54,204 nt of DNA from an uncultured Gammaproteobacteria bacterium (GTDB lineage: Bacteria; Pseudomonadota; Gammaproteobacteria; Pseudomonadales; Ketobacteraceae), in NCBI GenBank assembly GCA_913063495.1, contig CAJXXT010000009.1, positions 1 to 54,204 of the forward strand, read 5' to 3'. A program made the translations under genes and the position numbers. Each line of letters begins with the position of its first letter. Position 1 is the first letter of the stretch. Shown piece by piece: positions 15,955 to 23,875 of the stretch. The notes below the pieces were generated by a model that saw nothing but the letters and a program-made list of their open reading frames with translations, was not told the DNA's origin and did not search any database.

Positions 15955-16722
15955 ATGAAGTTATACAAATTTCGATCGCTAAGAGATCTAATAGGTGGTG
16001 AAAGTGTGGACTTAAATCGCACTCTGGAAATTTTAAGGACAGAGCAGCTATATTGTGCCCCTCACAATAAGCTTAATGATCCTTTTGAAGGCCTCTTTTC
16101 TACAGTTGAGACAATAGGTGGAGCCTATGGAAGTGGAGCAGTTACTCCAACAATAAAATTGTCTAAGTGGAAGATGCCGAAAATTAATTTGGAATTTTCA
16201 CAGCTAATGACATCTTACAAAGGCAGTACTACCGAAATTAGACATACTTCTTTAGGGGAGCTTTCTAGTTCGAATAAAAACCAAAATGTTTGTAGTCTAT
16301 CTTCTTCAATGTCCGATGTGAGGATGTGGTCGCACTATGCAGATAGCCATATGGGGTGCGTAATAGAAATTGACCTAGAGGAGGATGAGCTAGATCTATA
16401 TAAAGTTATTTATGGTAAGGATATTAATCGCTACTCCAAAACGAAGTTTGAGGAGATAAATATTTTTGATGTTTTGACATTCAAAACTTGTCACTGGGAG
16501 TATGAAAAAGAGTTTAGAATAATTACAGGAAAAAAACACTTTTCTATTTCAGGTTGTATATCTGGTGTTCATTTGGGAATTCGAACTCCAGATGAAGTTA
16601 GAGATGATATTGTTGGGGAGTTTTCTAATCGCTATCCAATAATGCAATCACAAATAAATCGGGAGACTGTAGAAATTCAAAGGGGAGCTTGCTTGGGAAA
16701 ATATAAAGGTGATTATGCCTAA
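15955..16722 (+). CDS. DUF2971-domain protein
   Basis: A 255-aa protein with the DUF2971 landmarks: MKLYKFRSL at the start, CAPHNKLNDPFEGLF, VCSLSSSMSDVRMWSHYADS then HMGCVIEID, and CHWEYEKEFRII. The family is frequent in mobile and defence loci, its biochemical role unknown. The stop codon lies within GCCTAACAAG, a feature of cassette genes, and an attC-like sequence also precedes the start. No SD is obvious. Confidence 0.85.
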   Translation: MKLYKFRSLRDLIGGESVDLNRTLEILRTEQLYCAPHNKLNDPFEGLFSTVETIGGAYGSGAVTPTIKLSKWKMPKINLEFSQLMTSYKGSTTEIRHTSLGELSSSNKNQNVCSLSSSMSDVRMWSHYADSHMGCVIEIDLEEDELDLYKVIYGKDINRYSKTKFEEINIFDVLTFKTCHWEYEKEFRIITGKKHFSISGCISGVHLGIRTPDEVRDDIVGEFSNRYPIMQSQINRETVEIQRGACLGKYKGDYA

Positions 16723-16749
16723 CAAGCAAGTTAAGCCGATGTTATAGGC
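16717..16749 (+). repeat. Candidate attC-like site after the DUF2971 gene
   Basis: GCCTAACAAGCAAGTTAAGC followed shortly by GTTATAGGC. Outer boxes pair (GCCTAAC with GTTATAGGC) but the central arms are missing, so it is short or deleted. Confidence 0.5.
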
Positions 16750-16866
16750 GCGGCATAATTCTGAGTTAACAGTTTTATACACCCCCTACTGAGTTTTACA
16801 CTTAAGGAGTGAAACTTAATGCTGTGCATAGGTAGCGAGGCAGCCCTTCATGAAAGGGGATTAGAA

Positions 16867-17100
16867 TTGATCACTTATGGAGTTTCCGGAGTCCATAAGA
16901 AAAGGAGAGTTTTCGGAGTCCATAAAAAGGAGTTGGGTTTTTGCGAATGGATAATTTCTTGTGTCCATAAAAGGAGGAATATTTTGGAGCCCCACCCTTG
17001 AAGGGGCGAAAACTGATCAAATAGTGAGTTTCTGGACTCCATAAAAAGAAAGTTCTAATTTTTTTTGTAGAGGAGTTTCTTAAGTCCATAAAAAGAAGAT
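16867..17100 (+). repeat. Cluster of GTCCATAAAAAG repeats, copies d-h
   Basis: At least five full or partial copies within 234 bases: 16867-16906 (full), 16910-16932 (right half), 16945-16980 (right half, diverged), 17012-17052 (full, GGACTCCAT variant) and 17068-17100 (right two thirds). A short hairpin (CCCTT-CATG-AAGGG type) precedes copies d and g. Open frames across it on both strands only translate the repeat. Confidence 0.8.
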
Positions 17101-17110
17101 GACTTTTTTC

Positions 17111-17192
17111 TTTAGTAGTACGTTAAGTAGTGCTGCCGAGATATTGAAGTAAAGTATTTGTTAGTAATCAATGGCTTACAGTGTAATTCCAG
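17111..17192 (+). repeat. Island right-end repeat, copy 1
   Basis: About 65 bases beginning TAGTAGTACGTTAAGTAGTGCT and containing AAGTATTTG and TAATCAAT, directly left of the second att core. Related sequences occur at 19115 and 21540. Probably the right-end arm region that the integrase binds. Confidence 0.75.
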
Positions 17193-17220
17193 TTCCCGCC
17201 GCTTCCACCAAATGAAGGTT
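17193..17220 (+). repeat. Second att core (right end of first island / left end of next)
   Basis: Exact 28-bp copy of 57-84, including the tmRNA CCA end. What follows (diverged terminator, integrase leader, integrase fragment) copies the left end, so this is the junction between two tandem insertions. Confidence 0.85.
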
Positions 17221-17236
17221 CGCAAGAACCGATAAG

Positions 17237-17277
17237 GCCCGCAAGACCGTTTCATTATCGGTTTTGCGGGCTTTTTT
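17237..17277 (+). terminator. Duplicated ssrA-type terminator
   Basis: 13-bp stem (17237-17249 with 17259-17271) and T run; diverged copy of 101-142, now away from any ssrA gene. Confidence 0.75.
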
Positions 17278-17356
17278 GTGTCCGGTGACATCCTAGGAGG
17301 TTTGGTGATATCCGGTTTTTTTAGTGGTACTACTAAAACAGGCAATACCACTAAAC

Positions 17357-17641
17357 ATGGCCAGGGCTACCAAACCTCTTACTAATACCGAAGTTAAGCA
17401 AGCCAAGGTTTCTGAAGTTCACGCTCAAAAGCTATACCGCTCACTCGAATTTCATGTAATGCAAGAATTGGGTTTCACTCCTGTGGACAAGATAAGAGCA
17501 CCACAAGAAATACAAGCTCTCAAGCCATTGGCAGCACAAGGTAGTCTTGAAACGGTCAAGCGTGTTTCTATGCTTGAACAAATTGGTTCTTATTGTGAAC
17601 GCAGCGTACTACACTCTTATACACATTTGTTTTTTAATTAG
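17357..17641 (+). pseudogene. Internally deleted integrase remnant
   Basis: The first 17 codons copy the start of the integrase at 275, then the frame jumps to the sequence matching VSEDHAQKLYRSL of the full gene, skipping about 315 bases in frame. Similarity runs on to about ETVKRV and stops, replaced by unrelated sequence ending at the TAA. All of the catalytic domain is absent, so it cannot recombine DNA. The join falls at a short shared sequence (AAGCAAnCCAA-like in both parents). It marks a second, decayed P4-type insertion at the same site. Confidence 0.9.
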
Positions 17642-17649
17642 GCTACCGG

Positions 17650-17949
17650 ATGATAATTGCGTACTTTTTTTCGGGTGTATTTTTTGTAAATGGCGTACCA
17701 CATTTTGTTCATGGAATTAGTGGCAATCCATTTCAAAGCCCGTTTGCTAGCCCGCCGGGGGTCGGTGAATCTTCACCACTGGTTAATGTACTGTGGGGTT
17801 CAAGCAATTTTATCTTTGGTTATGTGTTATTGGCTTATGCAGGCTTCTTTGAGCTGGGTTTAAATCTACCAAGCTTAGCTTTTGTTGGCGGTGGTTTAGC
17901 AATAGCGGTAATATTAGCGGTACATTTCGGCCGGGTGAGAAATACATAA
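17650..17949 (+). CDS. Small conserved-type membrane protein
   Basis: A 99-aa hydrophobic protein with three likely membrane segments (about 2-16, 45-64, 70-92). The stretch NGVPHFVHGISGNPFQSPFA then SPPGVGESSPLVNVLWGSSN is highly patterned and resembles a conserved small membrane family of unknown function that I recall only in outline. Its stop is followed by ATAACAAG, an attC-like 5' box with a weak partner CTTGTTGCC near 18021, so it may be another cassette. Confidence 0.65.
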   Translation: MIIAYFFSGVFFVNGVPHFVHGISGNPFQSPFASPPGVGESSPLVNVLWGSSNFIFGYVLLAYAGFFELGLNLPSLAFVGGGLAIAVILAVHFGRVRNT

Positions 17950-18251
17950 CAAGTTTGTCAACGATAGAACTTTGTGCTGGACTGCTAAATGCGCTGCCTC
18001 GCAGCAATTGTCCTTGTTGCCGGATTTTAAATATATCAATAAAAGGTGATGTCGCAATTTCGTTATTTTTCAATAAGTTAAGTGGGTAAGTAAGCGTCTA
18101 TACCGTTTTTGTAGTTGCCCCTTCTATACTGATTACTCGTGCTTTTATATACAATAAGTCTATAGCGGAGCTTTACAAAAAAATCGCTACCTTACATAAC
18201 AACTATAATGACTGAGTATAGATTTTCTAGATGATTCATACGGAGATATCA
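17950..18251. other. Intergenic, possible attC remnant and promoter region
   Basis: AACAAG (17948-17953) can pair with CTTGTT near 18021 around a GC-rich middle (GCGCTGCCTCGCAGC hairpin), reminiscent of an attC. The remainder is the leader of the binding-protein gene; no clear promoter. Confidence 0.35.
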
Positions 18252-19016
18252 ATGCGCCATTCAAGCATTTACATCTTTTGTGCCTGCCTCGCTGTTTCTA
18301 CCTTGGGCTTTGCACAATTATCTGAACGAAAGACATTAATAGTCGGCGTGGATAATACCCAGTACTTTCCAATTTATTCCAGTGAATTACGCTCAACATA
18401 TTTGGGTTATAGTAGGGAGATAATTAAGATCTTTGCAGAAAAATATAATTACGATATCACCTTTCGGATTTTGCCAATTGAGCGATTATATATGGAATTC
18501 TGGAGTGGTGATGTTGATCTTAAATATCCTGATAGTCCCTATTGGAAAAGTGGGCTGCGTGAAGGAAAGGTCATTCACTACACGAAGTCAATACTAGATT
18601 ATGTAGATGGCATTGTGGTTAAGCCGGAAAATTTTGGTGCTGGCATCAATAATTTCCAACGGCTTGGCCTTGTGAGAGGATTTACTCCGTTTGCGTTATT
18701 AGGTGACATTAAGGCTAGGAATATAACGCTGACAAAAAACAATACACTCACAGGTATGTTGCGGCAGGTCTTATCTGGGCGCGTTGATGGCGCCTATATC
18801 AATATCGATATTGCACGATACCAGCTAAGGGAAATATTTAATGAACCTGGAAGTCTTGTATTTGATCCTGACTTACCTTTCATTAAAGATAGTTATCTCA
18901 TGTCGACACTCAATCACCCTGATGTCATTAAAGAATTCAATAGATTCTTAGTCGAAGAAAAGCTAATTATTAGCGAATTAAAAAAACAATTCGGATTAAA
19001 GGAATGGTCAAATTAG
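18252..19016 (+). CDS. Exported substrate-binding protein (SBP_bac_3 type)
   Basis: A 254-aa secreted protein. Signal peptide at 1-21 (MRHSSIYIFCACLAVSTLGFAQ). The mature part follows the type-3 periplasmic solute-binding fold: LIVGVDNTQYFPIY, GYSREIIKIFAEKYNYDI, then the lobe-2 region. It is compact and lacks the usual amino-acid-binding Arg/Asp pattern seen in glutamine-binding proteins, so the ligand cannot be named. The ATG at 18252 is chosen because GGAG lies eight bases upstream and the signal peptide starts there. No permease or ATPase gene is nearby; such solo proteins in gammaproteobacteria can feed sensors or act alone. Confidence 0.8.
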   Translation: MRHSSIYIFCACLAVSTLGFAQLSERKTLIVGVDNTQYFPIYSSELRSTYLGYSREIIKIFAEKYNYDITFRILPIERLYMEFWSGDVDLKYPDSPYWKSGLREGKVIHYTKSILDYVDGIVVKPENFGAGINNFQRLGLVRGFTPFALLGDIKARNITLTKNNTLTGMLRQVLSGRVDGAYINIDIARYQLREIFNEPGSLVFDPDLPFIKDSYLMSTLNHPDVIKEFNRFLVEEKLIISELKKQFGLKEWSN

Positions 19017-19069
19017 TCAATGTGAAAGGGGGGATAGTTTGTAGCTTCACTCTTGGCTGAGCAAAAACC

Positions 19070-19215
19070 GATCACATAATGAGTTTCTGGACTCCATCAA
19101 AAGAAGATGATTTTTTTGTAGTACGTTAAGTAGTGCTAGCGCGATACCGATGCTAAGTATTTGATAATAATCAATAGGTTATAGGGTTGTTCCAGCTACC
19201 CGCGACAACTGTTCA
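19070..19215 (+). repeat. Repeat copy i plus island right-end repeat, copy 2
   Basis: 19070-19110 is a GATCA...GAGTTT...ACTCCAT copy, and 19115-19180 matches the right-end sequence at 17111 (GTAGTACGTTAAGTAGTGCT, AAGTATTTG, TAATCAAT). It is followed at about 19190 by GTTCCAGCTACCCGCGACAA, a degraded version of the att core approach. Reads as a worn right junction of the second insertion. The rest up to 19410 holds an extended -10 box TGC-TATACT (19368-19376) for the next gene. Confidence 0.6.
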
Positions 19216-19410
19216 AGTATGGCAGGGATTTGAAAGCCGGATTGCATGAGGCTCAGTCGGGTTATTCAATGCTTTTTGCTGGAAATGGTAATATTTACTT
19301 TTTTCAAGTGGCACTCCCTTGTAGGCTCCGCATTTACTGAGTGGAATGTGTAGACATGCATCCCGTTTGCTATACTTTTTATTCAATACCGGTGTTAAAT
19401 AGGAGCTCTT

Positions 19411-19905
19411 ATGGCGACATTCAAAACTTTATGGGCTAACTATCCAGATGACGATCCATGCGATGCAAAGAATGATAAGGGTGAGAAACTATTTTCGAAT
19501 CAGTGTGCAATCCGTCTTAGCCATAGCATGAAGAAGTCTGGAGTGTCGTTTAGCACCTTCCCCAAAAAACGAAAATGCTGGGTTCACGGTGGGGCTGAGC
19601 ACATATTAGCTGCTGCAGAGCTTGCCGATTGGATTGAAAAATCCAAGCACCCTAGTTTTCTTGTAACGGAGAACATTACCGGTAAAGAATGGCGTGCGAA
19701 GACGACAGGTCGAACAGGAATCATATGCTTTGAGGATTATTATTCCCGCAGCGATGGTTCAGGTGGTGATCATATTGACCTTTGGGATGGTGGTGCGATG
19801 ACGGGTATGGGTTCCTATTTTCGTACACGTTTTAATATCGTCATTCCTAGCATTTGGTCTGATTTGTCTGAGTCCAAGAATATAAGGTTCTTTCCAGTGA
19901 AATGA
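19411..19905 (+). CDS. tae4: Type VI secretion amidase effector, Tae4 family
   Basis: A 164-aa protein with the Tae4 cysteine-peptidase layout: Cys32 in NQCAIRLSHSMKKSG, then HGGAEHILAAAELADWIEK, and the catalytic His121 in GGDHIDLWDGG. Tae4 enzymes cut the D-Glu/mDAP bond of peptidoglycan in rival cells after T6SS delivery. It has no signal peptide, as expected for a T6SS cargo. No T6SS structural, Hcp or VgrG gene is in the window, so this is an orphan effector on a mobile region. The next gene overlaps its stop by four bases. Confidence 0.85.
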   Translation: MATFKTLWANYPDDDPCDAKNDKGEKLFSNQCAIRLSHSMKKSGVSFSTFPKKRKCWVHGGAEHILAAAELADWIEKSKHPSFLVTENITGKEWRAKTTGRTGIICFEDYYSRSDGSGGDHIDLWDGGAMTGMGSYFRTRFNIVIPSIWSDLSESKNIRFFPVK

Positions 19906-20129
19906 TGAGACAAATAGTTAAATTTATCAGTGGTTTTATTTTGGGGTCATGTGCACTTTTTGTGACAGTTTATCTATTTGGATTTTTGTTGAGTGCAGGT
20001 GGTATTGTGTTGTTTGATTCGGAAAGTGATCAGCAGCGAAACTTCAATATTGTTTTGGTTCTTTGGTTGGTTGTAGCGCTTGCCTCTGGATGGGGTATGA
20101 CACGAATAGGGAGCAAAGCGAAGGAATAA
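19902..20129 (+). CDS. Small two-helix membrane protein, candidate Tae4 immunity
   Basis: A 75-aa protein with two membrane helices (about 8-31 and 47-66) joined by a short polar loop with acidic residues. Coupled to the Tae4 gene by the overlap ATGATGA. Known Tai4 immunity proteins are small soluble periplasmic proteins; this one is not like them. The gene order of effector followed by a coupled small gene is the normal immunity layout, so it may protect by a different, membrane-bound route, or serve another role. Confidence 0.6.
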   Translation: MMRQIVKFISGFILGSCALFVTVYLFGFLLSAGGIVLFDSESDQQRNFNIVLVLWLVVALASGWGMTRIGSKAKE

Positions 20130-20186
20130 CCTTCTTTTTCTTGGTTAATCAAATTGCTCCATAAAGAGTTTTGTGTAATTGTAAGG

Positions 20187-20231
20187 TCTCGTGATCATTC
20201 GTAATTGAATATAAAACGAACGACCACGAGA
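20187..20231. terminator. Imperfect hairpin after the Tae4 pair
   Basis: TCTCGTG (20187-20193) pairs with CACGAGA (20225-20231), with partial inner pairing and TTTCTT after it. Possible terminator. Confidence 0.4.
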
Positions 20232-20252
20232 GATTTCTTACAAGGTTGGTTG

Positions 20253-20400
20253 TTACGAGGTTAATCGATCTGCTAGTTCCTCCGCTAATATCTGCAATTC
20301 ATCCACCAAAGAATTTGACGCCATTGATAAGTGGGATTGAATAACGTGGGTTTTATCCCCAAGTTCCGTATTAGAAGTGACTTGGGTAAGCGAAAAAGGT
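20253..20400 (-). pseudogene. C-terminal scrap of a chemoreceptor-like gene
   Basis: On the minus strand a frame reads SLTQVTSNTELGDKTHVI, then about 18 further residues up to SLVDELQILAEELADRL and a stop at 20253. The helical pattern resembles the end of methyl-accepting chemotaxis proteins. A stop lies just upstream (near 20424), so only the tail of a gene remains. Family identity is a guess from a short piece. The rest of the 410-bp gap around it is without features. Confidence 0.35.
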
Positions 20401-20540
20401 AGATGCCTTCTTGAAGCGTGCTAAGGGATTATGTTTTCAGTGGGCGTTAGCCATCAGCCACAATTCATCATATTTCAAACGTAATATATCCATAATTAGT
20501 CGCCATTATATAGCTCCATTTTACTAATCGGAGTCTAGAT

Positions 20541-20915
20541 ATGATCGTTAGAATATATTCACTAGCCACATGTTTTTTATGTGTATCAATGTTGCTTATT
20601 GCTTTACCTATTTTTGCAATGGGCTTAATCCAGTCTTTGTCACCTGAAAGCACAATTCACTCATATGCTTATGACAAATTAAGAGATAATGATAAATATT
20701 GGGAGTCGAAATACTGTCATAAAGAAGGGGAAGTTAGGCGCCCTTCTGAAGAGGTTCTTACAAAGCAGCGGAAAAATGAGCTAGAAGGCGCCTTAGATAT
20801 TGAGCGTAGAGACGGTATAGGGCTTATCCAAAACACATTGATGTTTATACTTACGTCATTATTGTTCTACGTATTGCATTGGAGATTATATAAGCGTGTA
20901 GAATATGCCAGATAA
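20541..20915 (+). CDS. Hypothetical membrane protein
   Basis: A 124-aa protein with an N-terminal hydrophobic segment (about 8-33), a charged middle with two cysteines-poor helices (about 45-92), and a C-terminal membrane helix (about 96-114). No family recognised. It starts 23 bases after a GAATATC-free spacer with a GGAG-type SD (CGGAGTCTAGATATG). It lies in the decayed third insertion unit and could be a cassette gene. Confidence 0.55.
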   Translation: MIVRIYSLATCFLCVSMLLIALPIFAMGLIQSLSPESTIHSYAYDKLRDNDKYWESKYCHKEGEVRRPSEEVLTKQRKNELEGALDIERRDGIGLIQNTLMFILTSLLFYVLHWRLYKRVEYAR

Positions 20916-21001
20916 AATATTCAAGCTGACGCCTAATGGAGCAGCTTATTACGCGCCCATTGAAAGGACAAAAACAACGTTATTTATGGAAGGTATTAAC
21001 A

Positions 21002-21469
21002 ATGTGCAAAGTACAATCCGTAAGTACACATAACAAGGCCTGGCACGCAAAGAAAAATACACGCCGTAATTACGCTGTTTATATAGTGTTTTGGTTTGTG
21101 GCGATTTGTCTTGGTCTTCTATCAAGGTCGAGCTATGTAGCACTACCGAATTTTTTGAGAGAGTACTCTGGGGATACCATTTGGGCATTAATGGTTTTTT
21201 TTCTATTTTGTATATTATGCCCGAAATGGAAAACACAGTACGTTGCATTGTTAGCGGTACTATTTAGTTTTTCTATAGAAATCTCTCAGCTATATCATGC
21301 GCCATGGATAGATAATATTAGAAACCATAGGCTAGGCGGGCTCGTACTCGGATTTGGCTTCAAATACAGCGACCTGGTATGCTACTTAATCGGTGTGTCT
21401 CTTGGGGCAGCTATTGATTGGGTGCTATTCTCTAGAGCGCAAAAAGCGCCTTGTAGGCGAGATAGTTAA
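21002..21469 (+). CDS. DUF2809 family membrane protein
   Basis: A 155-aa protein with four likely membrane segments. It shows the DUF2809 pattern: LGLLSRSSY, REYSGDTIWALMVFF, SIEISQLYHAPWIDNIRNHR and LGGLVLGFGFKYSDLVCYLIG. The family is small membrane proteins of unknown function, often annotated VanZ-adjacent. The ATG at 21002 is used, though the conserved part begins about 20 residues in, so a later start is possible. Its end is followed by CAGTTAGACGTTATG, which looks like a worn attC 3' end. Confidence 0.8.
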   Translation: MCKVQSVSTHNKAWHAKKNTRRNYAVYIVFWFVAICLGLLSRSSYVALPNFLREYSGDTIWALMVFFLFCILCPKWKTQYVALLAVLFSFSIEISQLYHAPWIDNIRNHRLGGLVLGFGFKYSDLVCYLIGVSLGAAIDWVLFSRAQKAPCRRDS

Positions 21470-21534
21470 GGTCAAAAAACGGCTCGTCAGCAGTTAGACG
21501 TTATGTTTAAGGTAGATAATGAAGTTTATTGAAG

Positions 21535-21620
21535 AAGTTTTAGTAGTACGTTAATTAGTGCTGTAGATAAATGGAAGTGAAGTGTTTGTTAATAATCAAT
21601 AAGTTTTCGCCTGTTTGGCT
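21535..21620 (+). repeat. Island right-end repeat, copy 3
   Basis: TAGTAGTACGTTAATTAGTGCT, AAGTGTTTG and TAATAATCAATAAG align with 17111 and 19115. This is the last accessory signature before chromosomal genes, so it probably is the outermost, oldest right end of the accreted region. Confidence 0.65.
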
Positions 21621-23659
21621 TAGATTGCAGAGCTTGTTTCAATATTGCTTATAAAACAAGGTGAACAAAACGCATCCTGACTGTGTCTCGGCAGAATCTT
21701 GAACCTGTAATGTTTTCCAAGCTCAGTTTTTGGGTTATGCCATCGAACCTCATAGAGTCCCATATTACGATTGTCTACTTGATTGAGATGCCTAACGGAG
21801 ATGTCCATTCCGGAATCATCGGTGCATGTACCCTCTATTTCAAGAGTTTCCCAATTTGAATTGTCTGTACTCACTTCGACAAGTACCAGTGGGCGATGAA
21901 AATCAATCAAGCAAGGAGGAACGTCAAACCACGTTGCACTCCAGTAAGCTTCTTCTCTAGCTTTCTGTCGTTGATAGGTTGGGGGAACCTGTATTTTTCT
22001 GTTGCCCTTGGGCTGCAGCTCTTTAGGGTAAAAGTCTGTTGATAGTAGTTTTGTCGTGTATTTTTCTGGTGGCTTTTCTGTTAAATCGCCCCTTACAAAT
22101 CTTTTGATTTCTCTACCTAGTTGTAATTTTACAAAATCACAGGTATTCGGCCCATAATGATTGCTACCTCCCTCATAAAATTGAAGAGAGTATTCTTCTG
22201 GTGTTGTCATGTACCCGAAGTATCCATTTGAAACGTTTGTGATGATGTATTTATGCTTTTCTTTAAGCCCGGCAGCTTCTGCTTTTTCTTTTACAAATTC
22301 AGAGATTCTTTTTCCGCTTTCGAGAGTAACCTCCCAGGGTAGTGGCAGAAGAATATGATTATCAACTTGTATTACTTGGGCAAAAAATTTATGCGGATAA
22401 TCCTGTTTTTTATAACGTAGCTTTTGCAGAAAGCCGAAGGCAATATGTTTATGGCCTTGTTCTGTGTTGGTGAAAAATTTACGCGGATAACCTGCTGCAA
22501 AAAAAGGAACGTTGTAGACTAGGCTTCCTCGACCTCTACCGTGGGCGCCGGCAACAGATGCCATTCCCATGGCGGGTCTTTCGGCAAGCTGGATGTTGTC
22601 TATCTTGTTCTCTTTTAATAGGTCGATCTCTCTTGAGCGGCTACGTATCACTACGTCATCTTTTAACTCTTTGTCTAAGGACAAAAAAAGGTCGAAAGCT
22701 TGATTGGCAATGGATTCTCCTAGTCCGCGTAAGTCGTCGAAGGTTTCTACGACGTCCTCATTGTGATTTGGATTGCAGTCACCGTGAGTATGGTTTGCCG
22801 CTGCGTGCACGGTATCCCATGGGGTGTGATAATGATTTTTAATGCGTTGTTCGAGGATGCGTTCAGAAAACGCGGTAACATCTCCGTGATACAAATTGTC
22901 TAGCTCAGATGGTCGTGAGTTTGGGTGGTTTGAGAAGTTGGTAAACGCACCCACAGGCTGAAAATTTCCTTGGTCATCCTGACAATCAATCCGAATCATG
23001 TGAAGGTAAGGGTTAATGGCTTCAAACTCATTGGGTTTTATTTTTTTGTCCCGAATATTTTTATTCATTAAGTACGCGGGTAGTGATCTGTTTTTTGTGA
23101 CTCCCTCAACGCTGGTGGTGCCTGTGGCAATTCGAGCCGGTTTTCGGTGTTCGTATGCTTCAATAATAGCTGAGGCGATTTGATGGCATATAAAGATAAA
23201 ATACTTTTCGACAAACCCCATCCGGTTGGTGACGACGTCATTATAGAAATTATTTCCTGCATAATTTCCAGGGCCAGAATGAGTGTGTGTGGCCGTGATC
23301 GCTAACCCGGATGAATCTACATCCGTTTTGTCCGCTATGAGTTGGGCGACTTTATGATGTACTATTCGTGATCCGGAAATCAGGTCGCATTGAACCAAGG
23401 CCACTGGTCGCCCTTGTTTTGGTTTAATGTATACAACCCTTGCCATGAGTTTGTTCCGAAAGCCTACGCCAAAGGTCGAATAAAGCGAGTGTCCTGCAGT
23501 GGGTAAACCCGGCGGGGGTGTTATGTCTACCTTTGTGGCCCAAGCGAGAAGAGAGTTTTGGTTTTTCGGCTCCAGAGGTTCTTTGTGGTGAATCGTAATC
23601 CGCGATATTTTGTCGTACGGAGTTAATGTTGATAAGGTTTTCTCTAAAACACCCGCCAT
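21620..23659 (-). CDS. Neutral/alkaline ceramidase-like protein
   Basis: A 679-aa protein of the neutral ceramidase family, which cleaves the amide bond of ceramides. Visible family motifs are ATHTHSGPG (zinc-binding His pair region, about 123-131), NRSLPAYLMN, TNFSNHP and AANHTHGDCNPNHN. In the canonical enzyme the last motif is N-x-GD-x-SPN with the catalytic serine; here it reads GDCNPN, so the serine position is Asn. Catalysis may be altered or lost. No signal peptide is visible although most bacterial members are secreted. The ATG at 23659 (AGGTG just upstream) is preferred to one four codons earlier. It borders the right end of the accessory region and faces away from it in transcription. 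Confidence 0.8.
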   Translation of the reverse strand: MAGVLEKTLSTLTPYDKISRITIHHKEPLEPKNQNSLLAWATKVDITPPPGLPTAGHSLYSTFGVGFRNKLMARVVYIKPKQGRPVALVQCDLISGSRIVHHKVAQLIADKTDVDSSGLAITATHTHSGPGNYAGNNFYNDVVTNRMGFVEKYFIFICHQIASAIIEAYEHRKPARIATGTTSVEGVTKNRSLPAYLMNKNIRDKKIKPNEFEAINPYLHMIRIDCQDDQGNFQPVGAFTNFSNHPNSRPSELDNLYHGDVTAFSERILEQRIKNHYHTPWDTVHAAANHTHGDCNPNHNEDVVETFDDLRGLGESIANQAFDLFLSLDKELKDDVVIRSRSREIDLLKENKIDNIQLAERPAMGMASVAGAHGRGRGSLVYNVPFFAAGYPRKFFTNTEQGHKHIAFGFLQKLRYKKQDYPHKFFAQVIQVDNHILLPLPWEVTLESGKRISEFVKEKAEAAGLKEKHKYIITNVSNGYFGYMTTPEEYSLQFYEGGSNHYGPNTCDFVKLQLGREIKRFVRGDLTEKPPEKYTTKLLSTDFYPKELQPKGNRKIQVPPTYQRQKAREEAYWSATWFDVPPCLIDFHRPLVLVEVSTDNSNWETLEIEGTCTDDSGMDISVRHLNQVDNRNMGLYEVRWHNPKTELGKHYRFKILPRHSQDAFCSPCFISNIETSSAI

Positions 23660-23875
23660 CTCACACCTCATGAAGCCACACTCAAATTAGTATAATCCTT
23701 TATACCTTATATATTTGGTACTGTCGTCCTTGATTGGTTTGGCTAGCAGTATCACGGGCAAAAAAAACCTACCTTGATACCTAGCTAAACTAGTGTTCTG
23801 TGACGTTAGGTATCAGCTTGTCGATTCCCCCTTATGCTATTTCTTGATAGGACTGATGCAGTAATTTTGGATAGG

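Noticed and set aside
16819..17089. Small repeat proteins on both strands (VHKKR / LWSPE types)
   Set aside because: Both arise from translating the GTCCATAAAAAG repeats; no start signal or independent codon pattern.
18252..19016. ABC transporter operon
   Set aside because: No permease or ATPase gene lies next to it; the same holds for the proteins at 23876 and 43799.
20253..20400. Intact chemoreceptor gene
   Set aside because: Only about 49 codons remain with a stop just upstream, so at most a fragment.
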